Below are positions 12,901 through 26,500 of a stretch of DNA of 64,000 nt, one piece after another. The notes beneath the pieces were generated by a model, which was given only the letters and a program-made list of their open reading frames with translations, was not told the origin of the DNA and made no database searches. Both the position numbers and the translations under genes were made by a program. Source of the DNA: Eutreptiella sp. 'Long Island Sound 2002' (taxonomy: Eukaryota; Euglenozoa; Euglenophyceae; Eutreptiales; Eutreptiaceae); the NCBI GenBank assembly GCA_964036045.1, contig OZ038385.1, positions 58,499,919 through 58,563,918 on the forward strand, read 5' to 3'. The stretch's first letter is position 1; each line of letters opens with the position of its first letter.

Positions 12901-15900
12901 GCCCGTGAACAACGTTGGCGGTCTACCAAACTCTGCAACCCACCCACCCACTGACCTACCCAAAAGAGCCGACACCCCCCCCACCCGGTCTAGTTTCGAC
13001 CAGCCACTAAGCAATTGCCTTGATAAGATGCCATCAGCCAAGCAGAATCGTGTTACGGTTGAGCAGGGGGCGTAAAACAGAATGAACATGTGATATTTGC
13101 AATTGATCACACACAGAAAAACCCTGGATATGCAGAGGCTTTTGTCTGGAAGCCCGGGGGGGGCGACCCCCTCGGTTTTGGACGCCAACTACCCCCCCAA
13201 CTAACTGTTGGCCGGAGGCCCCTTGGGGGGGGGGGGGGGGGGGGGGGGGGGCATGGGAGGGGGGGGGTCAAGGAGGGGTGAAAGTGGGGGGGGTCTAGGA
13301 GGGGCTTGGGGGGGGGGGGCTCCGGGAGGGTCGGTTGGGGGGGGGGGGTTCCAGGTGGGGCGCATTGGGGGGGGGGGGATCCAGGTGGGGCGATTTGGGG
13401 TGTGGTGGGGAGGGGGGGGGGGCACAGGCTCCCCTTACCTCCCCTTGCCCTCCCTCTAACCATACCATCACCATAAACCTAACCCTAACCTTTGCAGCCA
13501 GCTACTATGGCCATGCCAGCCATGTTGATTGGGCTGAACAAGATGCCCCAAATTTTGTTGATGGCTGCTTTTGCCACATCATTGCTCTCCATTTTGGACC
13601 CCAACACTCACTCTGACGCTGAGAGCCAGGGCTAGGGTTAGGGCTAGGGTCACCGAGCTGGTGGAACCAGTCTTGGTTTTATAACCCTTTTTAGTGTCTA
13701 GGGTGGACCTACCAGGTTTAGCAGCAAGCAACAGCAGCAAGCAGCAAGCAACAGCACGCGCGAAATGGGTAAAAATCAGAACTCCGTCGTGGTGCTTTGG
13801 ATTTCAGTAAAATTTTGGTGGATGATACCTATGGGTGTGAAGTACAATCACACAAAGTTTGAGCCAGAAACTCAACGGTGGCGGCCGGGAACGGGATTCG
13901 CAAGTGGCGGACCTCAGTTTCAAAAACTGCAGTTTAGGGCCAAAAACAGCCATTTTTGGGCCAAAAAAGCCCTGGAACACATTCAAAACGGCCAAACGAA
14001 GGGAAACGGTGGGTACACTGCACCTGCAGCTTGACTTCCCCGTGTCAACGAGCTCTTTGCGGCCCTCTAACACCATGATATGTCCCGGAAACGGCCCAAA
14101 AAGGCCCCAGAAGCTCCAAATGCCGACAGCCAAAAACCAAGAATAGGCCATATCTTTGGCTACATGGCTCAAAATGCGATTCCGAGGGCACCTACTCCAC
14201 CCGCAACCCCCCACTTTTTGTGGTTTCAACCCCTCAGAATTGCCCAAACGGACACCTAGACCCCAATACCTAGGCCCACTCGGCTGCAGCAAGCTGCAAG
14301 CTCAAGCCCAAACAGGTGGGTGCCCAAATGGGTCAACAAGGTCCAATAGGGGCAAAAAGATGACTTTTCTCAAAAATGATCCTAGACCATGTGCGACGCT
14401 AAAACAAGTGTTTTTGGACCGTTTTGAGCTTGTGGTGGCCCATTTTGGTCCTCCGAGAATCCCAAAATGCCTTGAAAATGGGCTGTTTTGGGACCAAAAA
14501 TGGGTCAAAAATGGGTCAAAAACGCATTTTTCCAAACCTCATCCTAGACCTTTTGGGGTGCACAAACGGGTGAAATGAGCCCATTTTGAGCCCATTTTGG
14601 GGCATTTTGGCCCCTCAGAAGTCCAAAAAGCCTTGAAAGTGGGCCTCATGGTGATGGGGTTCACTTGCAAGCTGATTTCACTTTGTCAAGAGCCATCAAT
14701 GTGTGAATCATTCTTGATGTCCTTCACCAATCATAGCTGATGTTCCCTCCCCCACCAGCTCGGTCCCAATATTCAGTCTTGATTAGGGTTAGGTGTAGGG
14801 TTAGGAGTAGGCTGAGGGTTGGGGGTGGGCGTTAGAGTCAAGATTGGGTAAAATTGGATAAATTGGATAAAATTTGCCTTAGGGCACCTTTGGTGTTCAT
14901 GGGGCATCAGGCGCCTTTGGCGCCCATGGACGCCTGAGGGCAACACCTTTGGCAACTAACTGTTGGCCGAAGGCCCCTAGGGGGGGGGGTGGGGGGGGGG
15001 CAGGGGTAGTTGGCGTCCTAGGACCCGCGGAGTCGCCCCCCCCGGGTCTGGAAGGGGTGGGGCGCTCCCAGCAGGGGGCGAGAGTGGGATATGACTTGGC
15101 ACAACTCCCAGGATGGTGCCAGGCGTTGCCGTGGCACCCAGGACAGTGGTGTCTCGATCAAAACCTGTTCCTGAAGATTCACTGAAAAAAGAGCTTGTCT
15201 CACTTGCACTATCAGAACTGGATTCAGATCCAGTGCAGTCCTGTTGCTCGTTGGCCTGATGCGAGCCCTCAGTCCCAAAAAGGCCACCAGGACGTGCGTC
15301 TGCCATCCTGGACCTGCTCCACTGAGCACAAATGCCCGGTAAAATATAAATGTGCCCAGGAGGGTCGCTTCAGGCCCTCAGTGGCATCAGTGCAGAACAC
15401 ATCAGGAACAGAATCAGCATCCGTACCCTGTTACGTTGGTGCAGATGAGGTGTTTCACTGGCAGTCAGGACGCAACCATCAGGGATTCCCATCAAATGGA
15501 GTTGGCAACACTTTTTATGGCAACCATGTGTTTTGAGTGATGTCCAGTACAAATTACAGTTTTATAATCACCCGTGACTTGGCTCGGAGGTTCGTTGGGG
15601 GGGATGGGGCGAGGATCAGAATGTTCCCTTCTTCTGGTGTAGTGTCCTGGAGGTTCGATGGAAATTTTGCCAGCGACATTGAGTGTCATGGGCCAGCATC
15701 AGGCCCCTACCGATAGTTTGGCCCTTAACAGGCCCGCCTTGGGCAAGGTGGGGCCAGTAGCTAGAAGAAGCATGCTACCCCCCCTTCTCTGGAGTAATTT
15801 TCAGGCGACCTGGCTCCTCGCACCTGTGCATGTTATCACATCAATTCCATCCCACACTGCATGTCCCCTGCAATCCCCCTCCATATCCTCATCCTCATAC

Positions 15901-17471
15901 CCCTCCCCATCACACTCGGGTTTCAGCATAACTCTGTTCTTATTCCTTGGCTTTGCCCTGCCCTGTGCGATGTGTTGTCAGCGTCGTAAGCGTGGCACGC
16001 ACTGCTCCTTTCCACTGCCTGCCTCATCCGTGCTCCGACCGTCGAATCCACAGCGACCGTACCTCCGCTCTGCACCCACATCTGGGCGGCCTCCTGCCAA
16101 TCCCCAATCTCCTCCGCCCAGCGTGCCTGCCGGCGGATGAGGTCCTTGAGGTTGTCATCATTCGGGCAGATCTGCTTCGCCTCCTGCCACATCTTCAAGT
16201 CAGAATACATCTCTATATTGCAAGAGACAGGGCGAGTTGGGAAAGACAAACACGCCTCTGGTGGGGGTCTGAATACCACCAATGCACCGAGACCGCAATG
16301 GGAACACAACATGCAACCAACACTGGGCAGGGAAAGCCTGGCAGAAAGACGGCCCGTCAGGGGCGCTGCGCACCAAGCCAGAGGCGTGGTGTCGTGCAAA
16401 CCGGTTGCCGTCATGTTTTCAGGGGGATCTCCGGGCACATAAGCGTTCTGAAAGGGGGGGCAGCGGATGTTGGGAAAGGCTGTAGATGCTGGTCGAACGA
16501 TGTGGCAAAATGTGCTGCCGATTTCTGAAGAGCGGCCGTCTCACACAGACTGACACAAATCCACCTCAAAAGAGAGAGCATCTTCATACTTTAGCCAGCA
16601 TTTTGCCTTGGCCTTGACCAAGGCGCGTCTGAAAATGCGGAAGCCGTGCTGGACTTTGGCCTGCGAGCGCCTCGATAAGCCACAGCCCAGTCTCTCAGTC
16701 CCCTCAAGATCCCTTCCACAGCGAGACTTGGCAACACTCACTGCCTTGTCTTGCCGGCTGTGTCCAGATGACGTCAGGCTGCAGCGAAACCGTTCGGTGG
16801 TGACCGAATGACAGAAAACGGGCATTGGGCATCGCCCTCGGATTCCCGTGGCGGTCATGATTCTCAAACTGAAAGATTGGAAAACCCTTTGGATGGAATA
16901 ATATTTGCTAACAAACAGCTCACCTGCACGACACAACAATACAAATTCGGATTGCAAAACGCAATCCTGCCAGTAATGGAAATCGCCAACATGGACCAAG
17001 CTTCTGGGGGACTGGAAAAGGGTCCCCGTGTTTAGCGGCCCTCACTCCTCTCCCTCCAATAAGCAGGGCTTGCAACGCCGTCCTCCAGCCAATTGAATGC
17101 TCTGTAAATTGCTCGCCCCCATTACTTCGGAGCAACAATCTGATCCACAACATGTGCCAGGAGCTGTATCACCCCCAGGGCCATAGGGACCAACAACTGC
17201 AATGTGCATACCGATGGCCTTCTCCTCATGGCCAGATTTGGCGAAATACTTGGCGGCTTCCTTGTACTTGCCTTGGTACGCATAGATTTCTGAGGGCACA
17301 AAAATGCAAAGGCAAAGGCAAAGGCAAAGGCAACAACGACCTGGCAATGACTGCCCCACTGTGACTGAATGACAACCTCCTGTGCCCTCTCAACTGGCAG
17401 CACTGCGCGCCCGCAAGAAAAGATTGGCACTTGACCTCGTTGGCATAGAAGGGGCCAGGGTGGAGGAATGC

Positions 17472-17509
<38 letters not shown>

Positions 17510-20500
17510 TCGGCATGATCACGTGTGATGGGTTTGCGCGTTGGTGCGGGTTGTGGGGTGTTGGACGGTCTTCGACAGTCGCATGGAAATGTTGAGTTGC
17601 AAAGGGCTGTCAAGGGGTGTTCAGGGTTGTGAATGATTGTGGAATACTGCAGAGTTGGAAAATCTGGAACGGCAGCTGCACAGGTCGCACAGAGGGGCAT
17701 TGGCTAACCCCTTCAGAGACTGCATTCTGGACCGCAGGTGTATGACCCGCGATTCGGTTATGAGCAGTGTCTCATCGGACCCCTTCAGAAGCGTATTCGG
17801 AAAATTGCCACCAGTATTGGGAGCGCGCACAATGTGGCGGCTACGAAGGGGTCCACAGGCCGGAAGTGCCGTGTGGCCAATTTCGCGGGCGCACAGAGCA
17901 TTTGGCGGGCGTGCAACTCGCACTGCGCATCACCATCTACAACGCGGTCAGGGCATGCACTTACCAGAGCAACATTACGCGATGTGACCTAATTGCACCT
18001 GCTGAAGTTGGCCATGCCACCGCAACTCGACCTAAAACTAGCATGCCACGACGGGGAGGCTTTTCCCTGAAATGAAACACGATACTTGTTCCTCGGCCAC
18101 GTCACATCGGCGCACGCTCCATGACCGCAAGATTGGCTCCACGGTCTTACAAACACAATCACTCGCTTGCAGAAGGCAACCGATCGGTCGATAGAAAAAC
18201 GAATATGGCGGATGCTCCACGCATCCTGGGGACTGCGTTTCTGTCCGTGGGATCCACTAACCACGAGTGCGTGCTTTGCAGGGAAACACATGCAACACTC
18301 CACACCTGCCAAGAACAATTGGTCATCAGTGCCGGGCAGGCGCCGTTCCAGCTCGATCTTGTTCAACAGTTCAATGTATCGCACGTCACGAATGCGGATG
18401 AAAGCCTGCGGGGCGGCGGCGGCATAGCACAAGGAGTGGACTGGCTCGCCTTCGCGCAAGGCGCTGAATGTTGCAGAAAATATTTGGTCGCGCGCGCAGT
18501 GTTCGTTGAAACAGATGAATGTTTTGGAGAAGACCGGCAGTTGGACGTCCTGTGCAACATACTACTCCTGAAAGGTTGTGTGAGGTGCTGCTGCATACTT
18601 CTTTAAGCTCTGCTGTGCTACGCCGGGTGTGGTATGCCTTGTCCACTGCAATGAGTTTGTTTTTCCTTCACCGGCGGGTCCGGGATGGAGACGCGAAATG
18701 TGCGCTCTGAAGCGCTGGCAAAGACGCCAGACCCAGGAACGGGGGGGGGGGGCGAACCGGCAAAGCGGGACACCGTAACATGTGGCACGAAATTCCGAAA
18801 CTGCAAAAAGGGGGGAGGGGTCTGTACCCCAATGCGGCGTAAACATTCGTGGGTGTTTGGGTCACCGATGGCTGCCCTAATTTCACGGTCATGCCAACAC
18901 AAACTCTCGTCCTTCTGTCCTGAGCCATACCGGTAGGAGTTTGGGCCATCTCGATATGAACTTGAGCCACTTTGTACCGCCATGTGCCACAAGCTCCACG
19001 CTTAAAATGGCGTGAAAATGTGGTGGCCGAAAAGGGGGGGGGGGGGTGCGAAAGCATCCTGGCGTGCGTCCCCGCAAATCCCCGCCCTCCCCGGTGAGAC
19101 CGCATGCGCCCCGGCCGATGCTGGTCGGTCACCGGGGCCCTGCCCGCAATGCGGCATTCGCCCTTTTGTCACTTTCAAATTCTGCTCCCCGTGTAGGACG
19201 CGGCGATGTCCATCGACCACTGCCCAAATTGCCATGCGCAACACGGGCCGCACGGGGGATGGCACCACCCCCTGCCCAACCTGAGGCAAGGAGAGGCCCC
19301 CTTGGGCCCTGTGGCGCGAGGGGTGCGGATACCTTGCGGGCAATCTCGAAATTCAATCCACTGAGGGCTTGAATGGCCAGGGTTCGCCAATCGTTTTCTG
19401 TCACACCCAAGCACGCAATTTGGTACGCGTGCAGATAATCCTTCTTCTCAAGGTACCTACAATTCATTGAAAGGCGAATTAGAAACACTGATCGAAAGCA
19501 GGGACACGACTCGGATGGCGTGGCTGCACGCGTACGAACAATGGTGATCTTGGTACTCTGACTGCTATACACCGAATGGGGGATTTTTGAAAACCAAGCG
19601 GGCCCTCGAGTTCCAAATTCGGGTAAACTTCCCAGTTGCCAATCATCGCAAGGGCTGTCGCACGCCCTGTGTCCATCCATCATATATTTGGAAGGACTGC
19701 GAAAATTCAAAAAGACTGCGAATTGTCACGTTTACGTAGGGGTGTGCCGCACTGCGTGCACGCGGGGCATCTCCCAGTGCTTCGCAACAGAGCCACTGGA
19801 AGTGGGTCATTGTCGAATACACGGAACCCTCCGCAGGCTTTGCTTTGCGTCGGTCCACTGGAGCGGCCGTGCACAATGGGAAACGCCTTGTCACTTGTGG
19901 TTTGTACCGGAAAACTCGGTGAAATACTGGACGTTGCCGGTAATGAACGGACGATGAAGAACATGTGGTGTGCCGTGTGAGTGGAGAGCAAGCCAAAAAA
20001 ACGCTTGCAATGGACATCGATTGCGCGGCCACTGTGAAGTGGAATCTCGGTCGACCGTTTGGCCGTACACATCGTATGGACGTGCGATTGGAAAGCATCG
20101 CAACAAAATTTGCATGACAAGAATGGGACTGCAAGACCTACACCTGCCTCACCTGAAATTTTACTCAGAATTGAGAGACCCGGATATTTTGTCTAGGGCT
20201 CGAATCAAGTGGCCACATCCACAAGCGTTCTCAAACATATCCTCAGGGGGGAAATGATGCATCGTATTTCAAGCGCGCCATCGCAATCGTCAAACTGCCG
20301 GCTTCCAACCTCAAAGTCAACAGCCGTACCATATTTCTTGCAGCTTCTCGCACTTTTTTCACCATCAATACAATGGCATGTGAGAGCCGCCTCACAGTGA
20401 CACCGTACAATCGCGCAGACTTTGCACAAAACAGGTGCTGCCTGGGAAGAATCGGGCACAATGAGCAAAAATCCTTGACATCGGTCCATCGCGGTAACCG

Positions 20501-23500
20501 GGGACAATGTCGACCAGTCGCCGCCAGCCATCAAAATTTGAGGAGAAGCAGCCCATTACCGATTGCCGTCGGCTGTTGATCGGTAACCAACGGTGACGGC
20601 GTTGGTCGACAGCCGGCCTGGTCTGCCCATATGTTTGTCGCTGAGGACACCATTGCCCCCTGGCCGCGCCCACCAAACCCACTGGAGCTACTCAATAACG
20701 AGGCGAAGCCGGGTGTTCGGGGTGGGCGGTGCGTGAATCGGCGGCCGCACACCGGTACACGCTGGCGGACTGCGGGACATCGATGGTGTGCATGGCCACG
20801 AAGTGCAAGCAGAAGATCTTGGATCCCTTGAAGCCGACCACAAAGCCCTGCAGCTTCTGCTGGTGCACAGGGAAGTTGCCAGTCTTGATGTTAAGGAGCC
20901 CGTTGCCACTGAAGCACAACATATCTTCGTACTCTGAAGCAGGTGGGAAAGCGTGCAAAATTGCGCATGACGTTTTTTAGCACATCAACAAAAAACTGGG
21001 GCCCGCCCAGTAGTCAGCTCAGAATGTATTGATCTCATATCGAGAGTTGGGGTCTCTTAACGTAGCCGATTGACAGCCTCTCGCAAGGTGGATAACAGGG
21101 CGTGACATCACCAGGGCTTGTGTCACAAGACGCGAGATTTCGGGGTGCTTTTTTTACAAGCATCCAGTCCAACCGCCTTCTTTTTGCCCACAAGCGCCGT
21201 CGGTAGCCCCACAACCAACGTCAGTCGGCCCAAACCCGTTATCACCTTTCCGTCATTTGTCGACAGGCCGCTCAAACCGGCTTTGGGGGAAGGGGGGGTG
21301 GTTGAAAGTCCCCTGTACACCTGCGGCCCGGGCCCCATCTTCTCAGATGGCCTGACCCCACCAGCAGCTCGTACCCTGGCCGTTGCGTAGGTCCCCTTTC
21401 CTCACTGCACAAACGCCCTCACCTCTCCGCCAACAGCAAGGGTCTGAATGGCACCACAACTCAGCGCACACAGACCAGTGTTCCAGGCGATGCTGTTGGC
21501 ATTCAATTCTTGGAAGATGAGCTCCTTATTCTTGAGATGGTACACCAGGCAATTGGCGTTCTCGTCAACCACTGCCAGCTTCATGCGGCTGGCGCTCAGG
21601 TCAAGGCAGCGAACGGGAGAATTCAATTTGATCAGCTGAATGGGAAACGGGTTGTCGATGAAGATCTTGAGCACAGTCCCGTTCTTGAGCCCCACCAGCA
21701 GCGCCTCTCGCTCGATGGGACCTCCCACGACCTTGATGTACCGGATCACAGACTCAAGAACCCACTCCCTGAGCACCAAGAGACAGGAGGGCACACCAGA
21801 ACGTGGATAGACGGAGGGGGCCTTGTCCTGAAGCCACGGTTGAGAGCCACACAATCGCGCACAACCGACAACACAAACAAAACAAGGGCGAAGGGGCCCC
21901 ACAGCATCATTATTTGCCACATCTCACACTTTCCGATTTGCCCCCCCCCCCCCCCCCGCTTGTTAGGTCCCTTGAGCTTCGTCCGGACAAGTTCCAGAAG
22001 ACCACCGCTATGACACACCACCACAGTTTTGGTTCGTGCCTCAGGGGCCCACATGCCACTCAGCCGTGGAAAGCTGCACGGTGTCAACCAGACTCATTCG
22101 CCTCAGTTGCACTGCGAACTGGTAAGGTCCCTTCAACAGCTAGTGCAAACCGTATCCCTGACGCAATCGTAAAACAATGCAATGCTGCAAGAGGTGCCAT
22201 ATCTGTGGCATAGCACAGCTTTCCGACTTTTTTGTGAAGTGCACCCTGTGCGATGTTTTTCCAGCTCTCATCTTTCTGGTTGCACCACCCGCTCGTCAGT
22301 GCTGTTCATTCCTCGTGTGACAGTGTGCCGGTATGTTTGCACTTCCTTTCTGTTGCAATACGGTCTTTCTGGAAATTCTGGGAGTCATAATCTTTGTCTT
22401 ACCAACTCAACCTTGTTCCAAAAAGCCAATTTACATTTTGGAGCATTTGTGCCCTTGTGGTGGACCAGCACGACGAAACTAACATTGGACAGGCCTGTTC
22501 CCAGAGCAGCCTGCACTGGCCAATTGCGTAGGTTCATGCCATTCTAGTGGGCTACGCGCTCTGAAAATGGAATTTGAGTGCATTGCGTTCGGCAATCCAC
22601 CTCGACCCTGACCTCGGCCTGAGACTTTGGCAACAAAAAAGACATGCTCGACGATAATTATGATCGCTTTGGTGTATCGAAAACACTACTTCGGGGTTCC
22701 AATTTCTGACCCCGGTGCCTGAAACCGCCAAACCTTTTCCTTTTGCGGGCCTTGAGGTGGAAAACACGTAAAAGCAAAGAGGGTCAAAAAGGCGCTTCAC
22801 CAATATTTGTTTGGTTAATTTGCCATTATGTTGATGTTTAGTTCAAAATAAAGTTCGGACATTTCGATTTCCCTCTCCTGGGGTCATGCATTTTTGGCCC
22901 TGTTTTCCCTCAAAAAAATACAGCACCAAGAGTGATTGAGGCTTTCAAGCAAATGACAGTTAAAGCAAAAACTTGCCTCCTCCTGTCTGTGCAAAAAAGA
23001 AAGCCACAGTGGGGAGGCTCCCTGAGGAGTGGCGGGAAGGGAAAATGTTGAGCTCTCGCATGGATGGGAAGGTATTGTTCGGAAGTTGCACAAATCGCAC
23101 CGGAGATGTTACGCAGCTCAAAGTCATGTAGACGATGCACTGTATTCGGGCGCTTCAGGTTCGCTAGTGCAGCCATTGTGTTGGACTGCGCGGACCATTT
23201 CCGTCAGACCTGATGCCCTTCAAACGGGGTATTTCCAAAGTCTGAGGGTGCAGGGGGCATTTTCGTTTGCTTCAAAGAGTGGCTTGAGTATCTGTGGGTA
23301 TCAATAATGTCTGCCGCACATGCAGCAATTGTAAGATTTGTAAGTAATTGTAAATTGTAATTGTAATGCAACTGTAAGAAAAATGAGGGCGGCAATTGTC
23401 AAAAAAATTGAGTTGGCGTCTAGGCTTCCATGCTGATATTAAGACCTACTACACACTACTCTTTCCGAGAGGCAGTCTCTGAGACCTGGTGCCTTAGGGC

Positions 23501-26500
23501 ATTAGAGACTTAGGGCAGCTGTCTCCCCCAAAGCCCCCAAAGGCTCCATGCATTCTCTTCCGGGTCTCTCTCCATGACTCCGCTTCACCTTGACGTTCTC
23601 CTCGTTACCTCCACATCCCGCCGCCCTCATCACAAACCCCTGCATACCTCTGCTTCAGGCCGATAAAATTGTACAGCTGCAATTTACGCTCTTGGCACAG
23701 CACAATGTGCATGGAAGTGACCACCAGAAGATTGCACTCCAGTTTCTTCATTATGCGCTCCTGCATTCAAGATTACAACTCTGTGCCTACATCCACCTTA
23801 TCCTGGTATCCTGGCGTTCCCAGTTCAACTCACAGCCCCCAAACATGCACCCCCCACATGCACTTGAACTCCGGTCTACAAATCTCGACTACCCGCACAG
23901 CAGCCGTCGACACCGAGCAATGCCCCATACGAGATATCCTTCATGGTGTGGGGAGCATGGGACTGCCGCAACATGCGCCGATATCTCGTGAGAGCAAGAC
24001 CGGCAGACATTGGCCCTCAGACATGCCTTTCGACATCACGAACTGGTCGGGGCTGTGGCACATGCGCTGCCATGTTGAATCATGAGAATCCACTGGGCCA
24101 AAATAAATGGGTCAAAATTTCCTGGGCAATTATCTCTCCACTGTGCCGAAACCTGACACGTGGCGCTAATTAATCGGAAGTTTGGTGTTGTTAGTCTTGA
24201 AAGTCTTGAAAGAACACACGCCAGCTCCACACCTTGAGCTTGTGCTTGAGATCGTAGGAGTCGTCGTAATACAGCTCGTAGATCATCACACGGTCAGGCA
24301 GCTGCACCGCCAGCCTGTGGCCAGCAGGAGACACTCGCAATTTGTGGGTTGAGGTGGTTCCAAACCTCTACTTTCAGAACATTCGTTTGCCAGCTGCAAT
24401 CCTTGAGACAGGGGTCAAAATCCTCCAAAAAAAATGACAAGGGCCGCATAAACCCGTGTAAACCCGCATACAGCGGTGTCCTGAAACTGCACTGCACTGC
24501 AGGAATGGCGCTGGCTAACAGCAATACTCATAGGCATCAGAAGCTGGGAGGCACTTATTTAGGGAACCCGGAGAGATAAAAGAGAGAGCCGTTGATAAGC
24601 CCTGGAACAATACTCGTGTGTCGAAATAAAATGAGATACAGAAATAGCGTCTATCGGACAAGGCTCAGCACAATAAATGATTGATAAGCAGCTTCCAACT
24701 ACAACGCACGAAAATGCAGGTACCGAAATAAACTTTTTGACTCATCGAAAAACAATGGAAAGAAGAAATGCCCCCCCCCATCCCCCCCCATTGCGTTCAG
24801 TTTGCTGTGCTGTTGTGCTGTTTCAGGGTCAATTGGCATCTGGAAACAAATTCTTTCGTACCTCGTTGCATCTACGTTGACCCCCAGGCGCAACCAAACG
24901 TGCTCAAACAAGATGATGCAGAAGGTCTTCTTGGCCTCACACTACCCACCACGCCCAAACCTGTCTTTGTATATGGCAATTTTCTTGACATAATCCTTGC
25001 ACCGAATGCGGAGTTTCTTCTCTGTCACCTGAAATGCAGGGGGACTTTGGGAACGCTTCAACCGAAAAGCCGGGGGGGAAAGCGAGACACGTGCGCACAT
25101 GCACAACAGAGTGGTTGGACTAGTAGCGGCTGGGAACAGTGAACACGCTCGCGGGTGCCCATGCAGAATCAGAGATGGTAGCATTCTTCGTTAAGCTAGA
25201 CATCATCAGGGTGTCAACATGCCATTTGAGTGTTCGGCTGCCTGGTATTGCCTTACAGATACAATCGGCTTGGGCTGCCAAGCCACTTGACAGCAATGTC
25301 CAATCTGCCCGCTGAGACCTAATCTTCAACCTCAATAAGCAACATGACGGAGAGCAATGGGGCCTCATTGTGGGGGCAAAGATAGAGAAAATGGGGTGCA
25401 ACACAGAGGTGCTAGTGAGGGCTGGCAGGAACAGTATACCAGTTGCTGAATGATGACATCAGTCATGTAATCCCGATACGCATATTGGTCTTGATATAAC
25501 CCATGCACGGTGGAGAAGATCAATTGGTACATGGTGATCTGTAAAGCAGTGGGGTGGGAGATGCAACGCGCCGAAAGCAACCACGATTCAGCACATGAAA
25601 TGCAAATACAGCAACACAGGAGCAACAACGGCTCGTACAATCGCAAGCAAAGCGTGCCGAACACGAATGTTCAGTGCCACGCAAGAAAACATGCCTGCCC
25701 GTCGTTGGTCCCCACTGCCACGAAATTCTGCTTAGGCCGCTGCTTCACGCTCCAAACCCAATCTTCCATCTGTGTGACCGATACACGAGCACTGCTGAAA
25801 TGCAGCCCTGGGCCAGATCCCGTTCCATGGATGCCAACGCACTCACGTTACCGCTAAACGACACCCGTCGCACGACCCTACAGCGGGAGTTGTGAGTGCC
25901 ATGACAGCTATGAATGTGTTGTAACAGCAGTGAATTCAAAAGCAGTGAAAAGAACAACAGTGAACATAACTGGGACTGGTCCGGATTTTGTACTTGCCGT
26001 CTACAACCGTGGACATTGCCCTCGCTATTGCGCCCACAGCGCACAGCTCACCCTCTGCCACCGCCGCACATTGCCCAATCACCACATCGGAACGCAAGCA
26101 GCGACGGCAACCTCTGCAATTGTGTTCAACCGGACACCTTCTTTGGTCCACAACGAGACCTTCCGGTCAGACCCGCCGATGCAGATGTACTCACCGTTGG
26201 AGAAATATCCGATGGAGCAGGGGTCGAAATCCAATGTCCTATGGATAATGATGCGCACGAAACAGGACGGACCCCTCGCTTGGACGAATGCAATCCAACA
26301 TAAAGTTTCTTAAAGTTTCATAAAGTACTTTAGTTGCTGGCATGTCATAGACGATGAAGCAAGATCTACGCACAAGACCACGCACAGATGCTCAACAGGG
26401 GCAAACCTGTCTCGACCAATCGGCTTGCCACTCAAGTGGTAAAATGACAACGTCTGGTCCCAGCACCCCACCGCGAGGATGTCGAAAGGTTCCTCTAAAT

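Larger units (their letters stand above)
13153..15046. mobile_element. 1.9-kb non-autonomous DNA transposon with TIRs and 8-bp target duplication
   Basis: The left end begins CCCGGGGGGGGCGAC and continues to GGACGCCAACTACCCC. The right end is its inverted complement (GGGGTAGTTGGCGTCC ... GTCGCCCCCCCCGGG). Both ends are flanked by the identical octamer TCTGGAAG (13145-13152 and 15047-15054). Just inside both termini is a direct copy of AACTAACTGTTGGCC followed by AGGCCCC and a G-run. No transposase frame is seen inside. It lies in IFT122 intron 16, the longest intron. An 8-bp duplication fits hAT-like elements, but the termini are unusually G/C-rich. Confidence 0.85.
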
